DNA of 64,000 nucleotides from Aurantimonas manganoxydans SI85-9A1 (GTDB taxonomy: Bacteria > Pseudomonadota > Alphaproteobacteria > Rhizobiales > Rhizobiaceae). The notes under the pieces were generated by a model that searched no databases, had not been told where the DNA came from, and saw nothing but the letters and a program-made list of their open reading frames with translations. The translations under genes and the position numbers were made by a program. Location: contig NZ_CH672387.1 in the NCBI RefSeq assembly GCF_000153465.1, positions 3,158,932 to 3,222,931 on the forward strand, written 5' to 3'. The number at the start of each line of letters is the position of its first letter. The first letter of the stretch is position 1. Of this stretch, positions 41,653-49,586 are shown piece after piece.

Positions 41653-41680
41653 CGGGCTGCCCGGACCCCCGGGCAGCCCG
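41653..41680 (-). other. Intercistronic hairpin after sugar-binding-protein gene
   Basis: Perfect 12-bp arms (CGGGCTGCCCGG at 41653-41664, complement at 41669-41680) with a 4-nt loop, 7 nt beyond the binding-protein stop and before the ATPase gene. No T run in the direction of transcription. Confidence 0.65.
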
Positions 41681-41687
41681 TCGACAA

Positions 41688-42680
41688 TCAGAAATCGTAA
41701 TCGTTCATGTTGTCAGCGGTCACGTCGACCCACGCCTGGCCGTAGATGACCTTTCCATCCACCCGAACCTCGTTGTAGCCCTCGACCCCGAGATCGGCCC
41801 CCGTCTCGATCGTTTCGCCGTTCATTGCCTTCGCCGCGACGACGTTCATGGCGTAGCCGGCCTTGGCCGGATCCCAGAACGAAATCATGTCGATATCACC
41901 GGTTTCGAGATACGGGCCCGATACCGACGGCAGACTGGTTCCGACAATCGAAATCTGATCGTTGAGCCCGGCTTCCTCGACAGCCAGCGCCGCACCGACC
42001 ACGTCCTCGCCGGCAGAGCCCTGCATGCCCTTGATGTTGGGGTAGGTGCGCAGCAATTCGCGCATCTTGGCATAGGCCTGCTGCTGCTGTTCGGCGGATT
42101 CCTGCTTTCCGCCGACCAGGGTCATGTTCGGGTAATTCGCTTCCTGGTAGGCAATCGCCGCGTCGACCCATGCATTGTGGGTCACCGAGGTCAGATAACC
42201 GACGAAGACAGCATATTCCCCCTCGCCGCCCATCTTCTGGGCGAGAGCTTCCATCAGATGCTCGCCATAGGCCTTGTTGTCGAACGCCTCGAGATCGTAG
42301 GTGATGTTCTCCAGCGTCGCGCCTTCATGACCGACAACGACAATATTGTTGTCGAGGGCACGCTTGAGCACCGGCTCGAGGGTCTGGGGCGAATTGGGTA
42401 CCACGTTGATCGCATCGACGCCGCGGGCGATCAGATCCTCGATCAACTGGACCTGCAGGGCCGCGTCGGCAGTTGCCGCGCCGACCTGGGTGGCGTCATT
42501 GCCGGTTGCCTCGGCGTACTCGCGAACACCTTCTTCCATGCGGTTGAACCAAGCGATGCCGGACAGCTTGACGACCGTCACCATCTCGCGTGCGTCCTGG
42601 GCGCCAACCATTCCGGCAGCGCCAATAAGGGTCGACGCAGCGAGCGCCCCCATCAGTGCAGTTCTGAACTTGCCTGCCAT
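41688..42680 (-). CDS. Sugar ABC substrate-binding protein (LsrB/RhaS-like)
   Basis: 330-aa type-I periplasmic binding protein with a signal peptide ending GMVGA-QD (about 27 residues), start preceded by AGGGAGAAG. Features are VKLSGIAWFNRMEEGVREYA at the N-lobe, AINVVPNSPQTLEPVLKRA, GHEGATLENITYDLEAF and MQGSAGEDVVGAALAVEEAGL, all of the Peripla_BP_4 group that binds AI-2, rhamnose or pentitol-type ligands. The ligand here is unknown. First gene of the transporter proper, after the FGGY kinase. Confidence 0.93.
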   Translation of the reverse strand: MAGKFRTALMGALAASTLIGAAGMVGAQDAREMVTVVKLSGIAWFNRMEEGVREYAEATGNDATQVGAATADAALQVQLIEDLIARGVDAINVVPNSPQTLEPVLKRALDNNIVVVGHEGATLENITYDLEAFDNKAYGEHLMEALAQKMGGEGEYAVFVGYLTSVTHNAWVDAAIAYQEANYPNMTLVGGKQESAEQQQQAYAKMRELLRTYPNIKGMQGSAGEDVVGAALAVEEAGLNDQISIVGTSLPSVSGPYLETGDIDMISFWDPAKAGYAMNVVAAKAMNGETIETGADLGVEGYNEVRVDGKVIYGQAWVDVTADNMNDYDF

Positions 42681-42725
42681 GCTACTTCTCCCTGTTGGGC
42701 ACCGGAACCGATGCCGTGGCCTCCC

Positions 42726-44222
42726 TCAAGCGCCAGCCTGCATGAGGTCCTTCGTGCGCTCGTAGAGTTCGCGATAGGTGCGGAATCCCGCCGCGTAGAG
42801 CGGGGCATGTTCAGTGCGGGGAACGATCGCCCCGGTTTGCGGATTCCATCTGTCGATATCCGCCTCGACAAGATCTCCCACGCCGAGGCCGGCAAGAAAG
42901 GCGCTGCCGAGACTTGCGCCGACCGTTTCCCGGCGCAGCAACTGATCGGTGCCGCAGATATCCGACACGGCCTGCGACCAGACGGCGTTCTTGGTGCCGC
43001 CGCCGACAGCCGCCAGGATGGATGGCGGGTGGTCACTCTCGACATAGGTGTCGATTACGTGGCGAACGCCATAGGCGATCCCTTCGAGCACGGCCCGGAA
43101 CAGGTCCCCGCGCTCGTGAGTCAGGTCGAGGCCGAAGATGATGCCTTTGGCGTGGGGATCGTGAATCGGTGTCCGTTCGCCGGAAAAATAGGGCAGGATG
43201 ATCAGCCCCCGCGAGCCCGGGGGGGATTGCGCCGCTTCGGCCGCCAACGCGCCCATGGCCGTCTCCGACGGCAAGTCGCGGGCGAAGCGGTTGCGGAACC
43301 ATTGGGTCAGCGTTCCGCTCGTCGCCAGACCGGACATCAGGGCATGGCGGCCGGGAAACAGCCAGGGCGCGTACCACAGCCGCGGATCGCGCGCCCGGTC
43401 CTCCGTCACCTGGATGATGAAGACCGTCGAGCCGTACATCATCATGGTCTCGCCCGGTCGGGACACCCCAACGCTCATCGCTTCGGCGGCAGCATCGATC
43501 GTCCCGGCGATGACCGGGGTGCCGACAGCCAGACCCGTGGCTTCTGCGGCAGCAGGCGTAACCCGCCCGGCAATTTCGGTCGTCCACAGCAGTTCGGGCA
43601 TCCGTTCACGCTCGACGATGCCGTCCATCAGGGTATCCGACCAGTCCTGATGTTCCACGTCGTAAAGCGGCTGAAAGCTCCCGGCAGAATAATGGTCGAT
43701 CACGCGGCGCCCGGTCAGCCGCTCGACAAGAAACGTCGTGGAATTCACGAAGCCGTCGGCCTGTGCGTAGATCTCCGGACGGTGACGCTTCAGCCAGAGG
43801 ATCTTCGGGCCAACCGATTGCGAGGTCAGCGCATTCCCCGTGCGCTCGAACAGCGTGTCCAGACCGATGCGCTCGTTCAGCTCGGCGATTTCGGCGTGGG
43901 CGCGCGTGTCGACCCCATACAACACGGCGTTCATCAGCGGGTTGCCGAAACGATCGACCGGCAACATGCACGGACCAATTCCACTGGCGCCGACTGCCCG
44001 TATAGCCGTTGCAGGCAGATCGGCCTCGGCAAGCAGTTCCCGGGAGATCGCGGCGAACTCTCCCCACCAGTCCGATTCCGGGTCGTGTTCGGCCCAGCCC
44101 GGACGCGGCACGATCAGTCGGTGCGAACGGCGCGCCTGGGCGAGGATCCGACCATCCCCCACGACGAGGACGCCTTTCGTCTCGAAGGTTCCGACGTCGA
44201 TGCCGAGATAGGTGCCGCTCAC
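42726..44222 (-). CDS. FGGY-family carbohydrate kinase
   Basis: 498-aa kinase beginning with GTG at 44222, overlapping the preceding stop by 4 bp. It has the N-terminal phosphate-1 motif (LGIDVGTFETKGVLV), a substrate-site region near GASGIGPCMLPVD, and the C-terminal ATPase-fold motifs (YGVRHVIDTY, AVGGGTKNAVWSQ and GASLGSAFLAGLG). Resembles xylulokinase/L-ribulokinase-like members of uncertain specificity. In this ABC-fed operon it would perform the phosphorylation that a PTS would otherwise provide. Confidence 0.92.
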   Translation of the reverse strand: MSGTYLGIDVGTFETKGVLVVGDGRILAQARRSHRLIVPRPGWAEHDPESDWWGEFAAISRELLAEADLPATAIRAVGASGIGPCMLPVDRFGNPLMNAVLYGVDTRAHAEIAELNERIGLDTLFERTGNALTSQSVGPKILWLKRHRPEIYAQADGFVNSTTFLVERLTGRRVIDHYSAGSFQPLYDVEHQDWSDTLMDGIVERERMPELLWTTEIAGRVTPAAAEATGLAVGTPVIAGTIDAAAEAMSVGVSRPGETMMMYGSTVFIIQVTEDRARDPRLWYAPWLFPGRHALMSGLATSGTLTQWFRNRFARDLPSETAMGALAAEAAQSPPGSRGLIILPYFSGERTPIHDPHAKGIIFGLDLTHERGDLFRAVLEGIAYGVRHVIDTYVESDHPPSILAAVGGGTKNAVWSQAVSDICGTDQLLRRETVGASLGSAFLAGLGVGDLVEADIDRWNPQTGAIVPRTEHAPLYAAGFRTYRELYERTKDLMQAGA

Positions 44223-45328
44223 GTGTAGACATCCCGATCAAGGGGGAAGTCGACCCCGATACGCCGGATGGCGCCGACCACCAGTTCGGTCAGACCGACG
44301 AGATCGTTCAGATCGCAGACCTCGAGCGCGGTATGGGTGTAGCGGCTTGGAAAACACAGATCGATGCAGGCAACGCCCTCGCCGACAAGCTGGACATAGG
44401 ACGAGTCCGTCAACGCGCCGACATGCGCGGTGCGCTGAAGCGGAATCCCGTCCTCCCTGGCGGTCGACGCCACCAACGCCGTCAGCGCCGGATGCGGAAT
44501 CGTGCCGTTGAGCGTGCCGCGACCATGGAAGGAATAGAGGCTCATGGCAGGCCCACCGCCCAGTCGCACCTCTCCCCGATGCGTCATGTCCGGCGTGTCC
44601 GCCGTCAGCGCGAGATCGAGCTGGATCGCAATATCCGGGCGGAGCGCCTGAGCTGCTACCATTGCGCCGCGCAGGTTGAACTCCTCCAGTACCGCGAATA
44701 CGAAATGCACGGTGGGGCGTGGCGAGATGTCCTTCAACAGCCGGGCTGCTTCCACGACCACCGCACAGCCGGCGCGATCGTCGACCGACGTGCCGGCGAT
44801 CCGATCGGCATTCAGATGCATGACCCTGGGCTCGTAGACGACAGGCGTCCCGATCTCGATCCCCAGCGCCCGCACCGCGTCCGCCGTGTCGGCCCCCACG
44901 TCGATGAACAGGTCGGCATAGGGCGTGACCTTGTATTTCTCTTCCGGCGGCGTCGCGTGGTGGCTCTTGTTGGCGACGATACCTGAGACATCCCGCCCCT
45001 CGCCGACACAGAAGCGTACGGCCTGAGCCGCCAACGCCTTTTCGGGGACCCCGCCGAGCCGCTCGACACGGATCAGGCCGCTCGGCTCGATCTTGCGGGT
45101 TACGAACCCCAACTGATCGGTATGCGCGAAGAGCATGATGCTCGGGGCCCCCGCCTCGCCTTCGATCGTCGAGATGAGATTTCCGAGCCGATCGGTGCGA
45201 GAGGTCAGGCCGAATTCCGCCAGTGCGTCGGCCGTCCTGCGACGGACCCTGTCTTCGTGGCCGGACAGTCCGGGTACCAGCATCAGGTCGTGAAGGATTG
45301 TCCGCAGTCTGGTCTTGAGGTCAGTCAT
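44219..45328 (-). CDS. M42-family metallohydrolase (SgcX-like)
   Basis: 369 aa from ATG at 45328, overlapping the upstream permease by 4 bp. Di-metal ligands follow the M42 pattern: His69 (FAHTDQLGF), Asp184 (SVDDRAG), the Glu215-Glu216 pair (VLEEFN), Asp238 (IQLDLA) and a C-terminal His in PSRYTHTALE. M42 enzymes are classed as aminopeptidases or endoglucanase-like proteins; the member in E. coli sgc, SgcX, sits next to a BtpA protein and a DeoR regulator, as here. An action on a glycoconjugate or N-acylated sugar is possible but not shown. Confidence 0.9.
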   Translation of the reverse strand: MTDLKTRLRTILHDLMLVPGLSGHEDRVRRRTADALAEFGLTSRTDRLGNLISTIEGEAGAPSIMLFAHTDQLGFVTRKIEPSGLIRVERLGGVPEKALAAQAVRFCVGEGRDVSGIVANKSHHATPPEEKYKVTPYADLFIDVGADTADAVRALGIEIGTPVVYEPRVMHLNADRIAGTSVDDRAGCAVVVEAARLLKDISPRPTVHFVFAVLEEFNLRGAMVAAQALRPDIAIQLDLALTADTPDMTHRGEVRLGGGPAMSLYSFHGRGTLNGTIPHPALTALVASTAREDGIPLQRTAHVGALTDSSYVQLVGEGVACIDLCFPSRYTHTALEVCDLNDLVGLTELVVGAIRRIGVDFPLDRDVYT

Positions 45329-46323
45329 GTCGAAGTCGCCTTGTCGGGCCTCGGCCGGAACCTTGCGAGACCAGCGCCTTCGAAGAGTGCTCTGACGGTC
45401 ATTACGAGGATCAGCAGGCCACCGAAGAACAGGTCGCGTGCGAAGGCCGAGAATGCGAGAAAGTTGAGGCCGGAGGAAATCAGCTGCAGGCTGATCACCG
45501 CCAGAACGATGCCGGTGACCGAACCCGATCCGCCAAACGGACTGACGCCGGCAAGGATGTTGATGAGAATAACGAGGAGCAGGTACGACCCGCCGTAATC
45601 CGCATTGGCGGAGTTGACCCGTGCAAGGATCACGAGGCCGGCGAGGGCCGCGATGAAGCCGGACATTCCGTAGATCTTCAGGATCAACGACGTTTCCGGC
45701 ATGCCGGCGAAGCGGGCCGCCACCGGGTTGGCGCCGAACAGTCGCGCGCGCATGCCCGAGGGGGTCAGCCGCAGATACAGGCCGAGGCCCACGGCGGCCA
45801 ACGCGAAGACCAGCAGCGGAACCGGGAGGAAGCCGCCGATCGAGGCGTTGCCGAAGGCGCCGTACCATGAAGGTATGCCGGTAATGGCGGGCCCGCCGGT
45901 CACCACAATGCCGATCCCGCCGTAGAGCTGCAGGGTGCCGAGCGTCGCGAGAATGGGCGGGAGGCGGAGATAGGCGACCAGGCAGCCATTGAGCAGGCCG
46001 CAGAGAATGCCGATCAGCAGCGCCGCGGGAATTGCCAGCCAGGCGAATTCCGGCCCCGCGCGCAGCAGAAGCGCGGCCACGATCGATGCGAGATTGGCCA
46101 TCGCCACGACCGACAGGTCGATGCCGCCCGACAGCATGGTGGGCAAGACCGCCAGAGCCAGAAGACCGAATTCGGGAAACTGCGACCCCATCGAATTGAG
46201 GTTGGCGAAGCTCAGGAAGTTCGGTGCGAACAAAGACAGCGCCGCGAAGATCACGAGCGCCAGCGCGCCGAGCCCGAAAAGATACGAGCCGTGACTGTCG
46301 CGACGCACGCTCATCGCGCTCAC
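45325..46323 (-). CDS. Sugar ABC permease (RbsC family), permease 1
   Basis: 332-aa membrane protein, about ten helices. Motifs LPTMLSGGIDLSVVAMANLAS near residue 60, TLGTLQLYGGIGIVVTGG near residue 122, coupling loop RARLFGANPVAARFAGM and a C-terminal GVSPFGGSGSVTGIVLAVI. Its sequence differs clearly from the second permease of the operon, so a heterodimeric channel is likely. It overlaps both neighbours by 4 bp (BtpA upstream, M42 downstream). Confidence 0.92.
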   Translation of the reverse strand: MSAMSVRRDSHGSYLFGLGALALVIFAALSLFAPNFLSFANLNSMGSQFPEFGLLALAVLPTMLSGGIDLSVVAMANLASIVAALLLRAGPEFAWLAIPAALLIGILCGLLNGCLVAYLRLPPILATLGTLQLYGGIGIVVTGGPAITGIPSWYGAFGNASIGGFLPVPLLVFALAAVGLGLYLRLTPSGMRARLFGANPVAARFAGMPETSLILKIYGMSGFIAALAGLVILARVNSANADYGGSYLLLVILINILAGVSPFGGSGSVTGIVLAVISLQLISSGLNFLAFSAFARDLFFGGLLILVMTVRALFEGAGLARFRPRPDKATST

Positions 46324-47129
46324 TCCCCCCTTGCGACCTTTGCGAGCCGCATGAATTCGGCGGCCCGGTCAGCATCCACCGGTTTCCAGGTATCGCCGTC
46401 TATCTTCAGCGAAGAGCCCACGATACAGCCATCAGCGACCTTGAGAACATCGGCGACCGTCGCGTGCTTGACGCCGGTATTGGCAAGCACCGGCGTTGTC
46501 GGAAGCACACCCTTCACGGCGATGAGGTCAGTCATTTCGGCCGCTTCGCCGGTGATCGCGCCGGACACGAGGATCGCATCCGGGATCGATGAGAACACGG
46601 CCGAACGCGCCCGATCCGCCAGTTCACGACGATCCAGCGAATAAGCGAACTCCGCGCAAACATTGGCGAACATTGCAAGGTCCGGCCGGCGCAGTCTATC
46701 ACGATACCGCATCGCAGCGCCGGCATCTGGGGTCCAGGGCCCCATGTCGGACGCATAGGTTCCGGTCAGGATCTCGCGCAGGAAGGCGGCACCCGTTGCT
46801 GCGGCCAGCGCGACGCTCGCCATCGGATCCCACAGAACGTTGACGCCGAACGGTTTCTCGATCTCCGGCCGCAGCCGTCCGATCACCTGGGCCATGGTTG
46901 CCGTCGACGCCGTATCGACCTTCAGTTCGTACGGGCGGTCATTCTCGTTGCCGAACATCACCGCATCGACATCGGCAGCCTGGAGTGCCTGCAGGTCACG
47001 TCGCGCCGCCTCGACGATCGCCTCGATCCCCCCTGCGGGATCGTACAGGGGCGTCCCCGGAAGCGGCAGCAAATGCACCATCGCAATGACGGGCTTGCGT
47101 TCGCCGAATAAGGTCCTGAACTTGTTCAT
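46320..47129 (-). CDS. BtpA/SgcQ family protein
   Basis: 269 aa. The BtpA barrel signature is easy to see: VIAMVHLLPLPGTPLYD near residue 14, DVDAVMFGNENDRPYELKVD, FGVNVLWDPMASVALAAATGA, FLREILTGTYASDMG, and C-terminal VLANTGVKHATVADVLKVADGCIVGS. BtpA was named for photosystem I biogenesis in cyanobacteria; heterotroph homologues such as SgcQ lie in sugar operons and have no proven reaction. The TIM-barrel layout suggests a phosphosugar or nucleotide ligand (inference). Second gene of the operon. Confidence 0.92.
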   Translation of the reverse strand: MNKFRTLFGERKPVIAMVHLLPLPGTPLYDPAGGIEAIVEAARRDLQALQAADVDAVMFGNENDRPYELKVDTASTATMAQVIGRLRPEIEKPFGVNVLWDPMASVALAAATGAAFLREILTGTYASDMGPWTPDAGAAMRYRDRLRRPDLAMFANVCAEFAYSLDRRELADRARSAVFSSIPDAILVSGAITGEAAEMTDLIAVKGVLPTTPVLANTGVKHATVADVLKVADGCIVGSSLKIDGDTWKPVDADRAAEFMRLAKVARGE

Positions 47130-47180
47130 TGGTCGGCCCGGTGTCCTGTGCTGGGCAAGACGGCTGTCGCCGTGATTGCG

Positions 47181-47957
47181 TTAGTGAAGTTCGATCCTGT
47201 CGAACGACGAGCGATAGGGGTCGAGACGACCGGCGGCCTTGCGATCCGTAATCAGGGTCTCGATTGCATCGAGGCCGCAGACCGGAACCGGCGCGCGCGT
47301 CCCCAGTTTGGAATGATCGGCGAGAAGGATCGTCCGGGCGGCGCAGCCGATGCCGCCCTGCTTTACGGCCGCTTCCTCCGGGGTGGAATTCGAGACGCCG
47401 GCCGGGTCGAGCGCATCCGCCGACATCAGAAAGAGATCGCAGACCAAGTCGCGCAGCGCGCGCAACGACCACTCGCCGATCAGACTGTAGTAGCCGTTCC
47501 TCACTTCGCCACCGAGAAGAGACACCCGGGTTTCGCCAACAGCGACGGCTTCCGCGATCTTGAGATCCATCGCGAAGATGCGCACGGGGCGGCCGGCAAG
47601 CACGCGAGCCGCCGCAAGGGTTGTCGTGCCCGAATCCACCAGAACGCGTTGTCCATCCTCGACCCGGCGGGCGGCGGCGGCTCCGATACGCGTCTTGGCT
47701 GCCTGATGCGTGCGCAGCTTCTCCATGAACAAGGGCTCTGTCGGCCCGCCCTGTCCTGGCGCCATCGCGCCGCCGTGCGTCCGCACGATCAGCCCGGCTT
47801 GCGACAGCACTTCGAGATCCCGGCGCGCCGTCGGGCCGGAAACGCCAAACGCATCGATCAGCTCTCCAACCGTCATGCGACCACGTGCGGCGATGAGTTC
47901 GGCCATGCGCCGGTGGCGATCTTGCGGGAAACGGATCTGGCGTGCCGGCTTCTGCAT
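47181..47957 (-). CDS. DeoR family transcriptional regulator (SgcR-like position)
   Basis: 258 aa from ATG at 47957 (MQKPARQIRFPQDRHRRM); the frame stays open far upstream but without family resemblance. The HTH is AELIAARGRMTVGELIDAFGVSGPTARRDLEVL (two adjoining helices and turn, residues about 16-48), then the DeoR sensor domain with VDSGTTTLAAARVL (phosphosugar loop), LLGGEVRNGYYSLIGEW and LLADHSKLGTRAPVPV. It is the first gene of the operon and has a perfect palindrome just 5 bp before its start, so it likely represses the whole operon including itself. Confidence 0.93.
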   Translation of the reverse strand: MQKPARQIRFPQDRHRRMAELIAARGRMTVGELIDAFGVSGPTARRDLEVLSQAGLIVRTHGGAMAPGQGGPTEPLFMEKLRTHQAAKTRIGAAAARRVEDGQRVLVDSGTTTLAAARVLAGRPVRIFAMDLKIAEAVAVGETRVSLLGGEVRNGYYSLIGEWSLRALRDLVCDLFLMSADALDPAGVSNSTPEEAAVKQGGIGCAARTILLADHSKLGTRAPVPVCGLDAIETLITDRKAAGRLDPYRSSFDRIELH

Positions 47958-47961
47958 GCCA

Positions 47962-47977
47962 TGATCATTAATGATCA
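47962..47977. promoter_or_regulatory. Perfect 16-bp palindrome, candidate DeoR operator
   Basis: TGATCATTAATGATCA is its own reverse complement and ends 5 bp before the DeoR ATG, a location that would block promoter clearance or translation start. It is strikingly AT-rich compared with its surroundings. Confidence 0.65.
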
Positions 47978-48393
47978 CTTTGCCAGCGTCAAGTCTCGCG
48001 TGGCGTGGGCGAAAGAGGCATGAAACCGCTTGAGGGAATGCGCCTGATCGAGGCCTGCGGGCTCGCTGGCACGCCGTCTCGGCCCTCCTCCTCTGCGGCC
48101 CTATCTGCTCAGATCGTCGGGTCATGCTGTTGGACGAAAAAAGCTTCCGATGCTGCTCGCCGGGTCGAGCGGGGGAAACCAGCGCATCGCGCCCGCGCCG
48201 GATTGGCCTGGAGGAACTCGCGAACGGCGACGACCGCGCGACCAAAATCACGAGGAGGCGCAACACCGTATGGAACGAGTGATCGCCTGGAGAAGGGTCA
48301 AGCGTGCCGCTCCTCTTCGACATCGTTCCTTGCTCGCAATTGGGCTCGCGGGGACCTCGTTACTCAAGATTGCCTTCATCGGCTGTCGGCATT
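47978..48393. other. Intergenic region upstream of the DeoR operon, possible gene remnant
   Basis: Must hold the promoter of the minus-strand operon. On the plus strand an ATG at 48020 after AAAGAGG opens with MKPLEGMRLIEACGL, reminiscent of the N-terminus of CaiB/BaiF CoA-transferases, but the similarity stops after about 15 codons. A separate plus frame near 48150-48280 ends ATKITRRRNTVWNE. These may be debris of lost genes. No intact gene is supported. Confidence 0.3.
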
Positions 48394-49386
48394 TCAGCTG
48401 CTCATGGCAGCGAGTTCTCCGCGCGCCATCCCCCAAAGCGTGCGCGCCAGCAGCGCCAAGACGGCAAGCGTTGCGAACCCCAGGAGGAGCAGGGCGATCA
48501 CATCGGCTACGCTGCTCGCCGCGGCCGTTGCGAAGCGGATTCCGGCAATGGCGGTGGCTGCGAGCGGGAAGCTGATCGCCCACCACGAAACATTGAAGGG
48601 GCAACAGGTCGCCGCGTGACGCAGCCTCCCCACAAGCACGACAAGCATAAAAAGCGAGAGGACGTAGAGCGATTCCGCCAACAGATCGATCTGCCCAGTG
48701 GTGACGACATAGGTGGAAAAGCCGACCGCGAAGGGCGCGATCAGGATCATCAGCGAGGGCTGCAACGCCGGCGGCAGAGGCTCCTCGAACAGGAGGCGGG
48801 AGAAAACCAGCGTGAATATCGGGATGGCGAAGAACAGCCCGACCGCCAGACCCAGCACCATCACGCCGTGCATTGGCGGAAGCCCCAGCGATGGCAGCGC
48901 CAGCGGCAGATCGAGCATGCCGACCACCGGTACGATCCATGCGGGTGTCGCGTGGGCGACGACCTGGCGGTCGCTCATCCAGCGGCTGACGATAGTCCAG
49001 GCAAAGACAACCATCCCGACGGCGCCGATCAACCAGATCGCTTGGGCGAGCAGCAGGGAGTACGGCGCCAACACGATCGGGATCAGCAGCAAACTGATGA
49101 AGACCGTCCCGAACAGATTACCTGCGACGGGGTGACGGAACTCGGCCACGACGGCGGCGGGCGCCGTCATCACTTTCGCCGCGTAGCCGATCACGAGCGC
49201 GGCGAACGTCAAGAGCGCTACGAGGCCGATCGTGTCTGCGATCAAGGGGGGCGCCTCGTATCGGATCTGCGCTTGGCGCCACGCCACGCTCAGTCCGGTG
49301 AGCCCCATCGTCGAACCGAACAGTCCGACGGGCAGGAAAGCAACGATCGATCGGTGAGGCTGTCTCGATATCACCGTCTCAGTCAT
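48394..49386 (-). CDS. TehA/SLAC1-type (TDT family) transporter
   Basis: 330-aa integral membrane protein of about ten helices. The start at 49386 yields MTETVISRQPHRSIVAFLPVGLFGS; the N-terminal GLFGSTMGLTGLSVAW and the FRHPVAGNLFGT segment (residues about 80-92) match the voltage-dependent anion channel / C4-dicarboxylate TDT family. The gating Phe of TehA is expected in the FSTYVVTTG region near residue 225. Members carry anions such as malate, sulfite, nitrate or tellurite-related ions. A small ORF overlaps its start by 8 bp. Confidence 0.9.
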   Translation of the reverse strand: MTETVISRQPHRSIVAFLPVGLFGSTMGLTGLSVAWRQAQIRYEAPPLIADTIGLVALLTFAALVIGYAAKVMTAPAAVVAEFRHPVAGNLFGTVFISLLLIPIVLAPYSLLLAQAIWLIGAVGMVVFAWTIVSRWMSDRQVVAHATPAWIVPVVGMLDLPLALPSLGLPPMHGVMVLGLAVGLFFAIPIFTLVFSRLLFEEPLPPALQPSLMILIAPFAVGFSTYVVTTGQIDLLAESLYVLSLFMLVVLVGRLRHAATCCPFNVSWWAISFPLAATAIAGIRFATAAASSVADVIALLLLGFATLAVLALLARTLWGMARGELAAMSS

Positions 49387-49540
49387 GGCCGGAACGCCTT
49401 GAGAAGCGGGCCTGTGATGGCGCCAGCGGCGCCACGAGCGGGCCGGTGGGCGGCGAAAGCGCCGGGACGGACCCAGGCACGAGACCCCAAGGAAAGGCAC
49501 CCGGTCGTTCGATCGAGGCTTCGTCGGCAGCAGCAGACAT
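49379..49540 (-). CDS. Small hypothetical protein with strong ribosome-binding site
   Basis: 53-aa frame from ATG at 49540 with AGGAGG (49546-49551) at ideal spacing. The product (begins MSAAADEASIERPG, ends SRRSGHD) is Pro/Ala-rich without a known domain. It overlaps the start of the transporter gene, an arrangement typical of translational coupling or a leader peptide. The strong site is the only evidence that it is expressed. Confidence 0.35.
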   Translation of the reverse strand: MSAAADEASIERPGAFPWGLVPGSVPALSPPTGPLVAPLAPSQARFSRRSGHD

Positions 49541-49586
49541 GCCAACCTCCTGCGGGTTCACCGTTCGAGACCCGTTTCCGGGCTGT

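Noticed and set aside
44219-46375. 718-codon minus frame through permease and M42 gene, suggesting a fusion protein
   Set aside because: Its first half is an out-of-frame reading of the permease gene (Arg/Pro-rich); the M42 protein begins at 45328 with a normal N-terminus overlapping the permease stop.
36170-47977. IS630 plus dha/sgc-like operon as a composite mobile island
   Set aside because: Only one IS copy is present, base composition of the operon matches the surroundings, and no integrase or tRNA junction bounds it.
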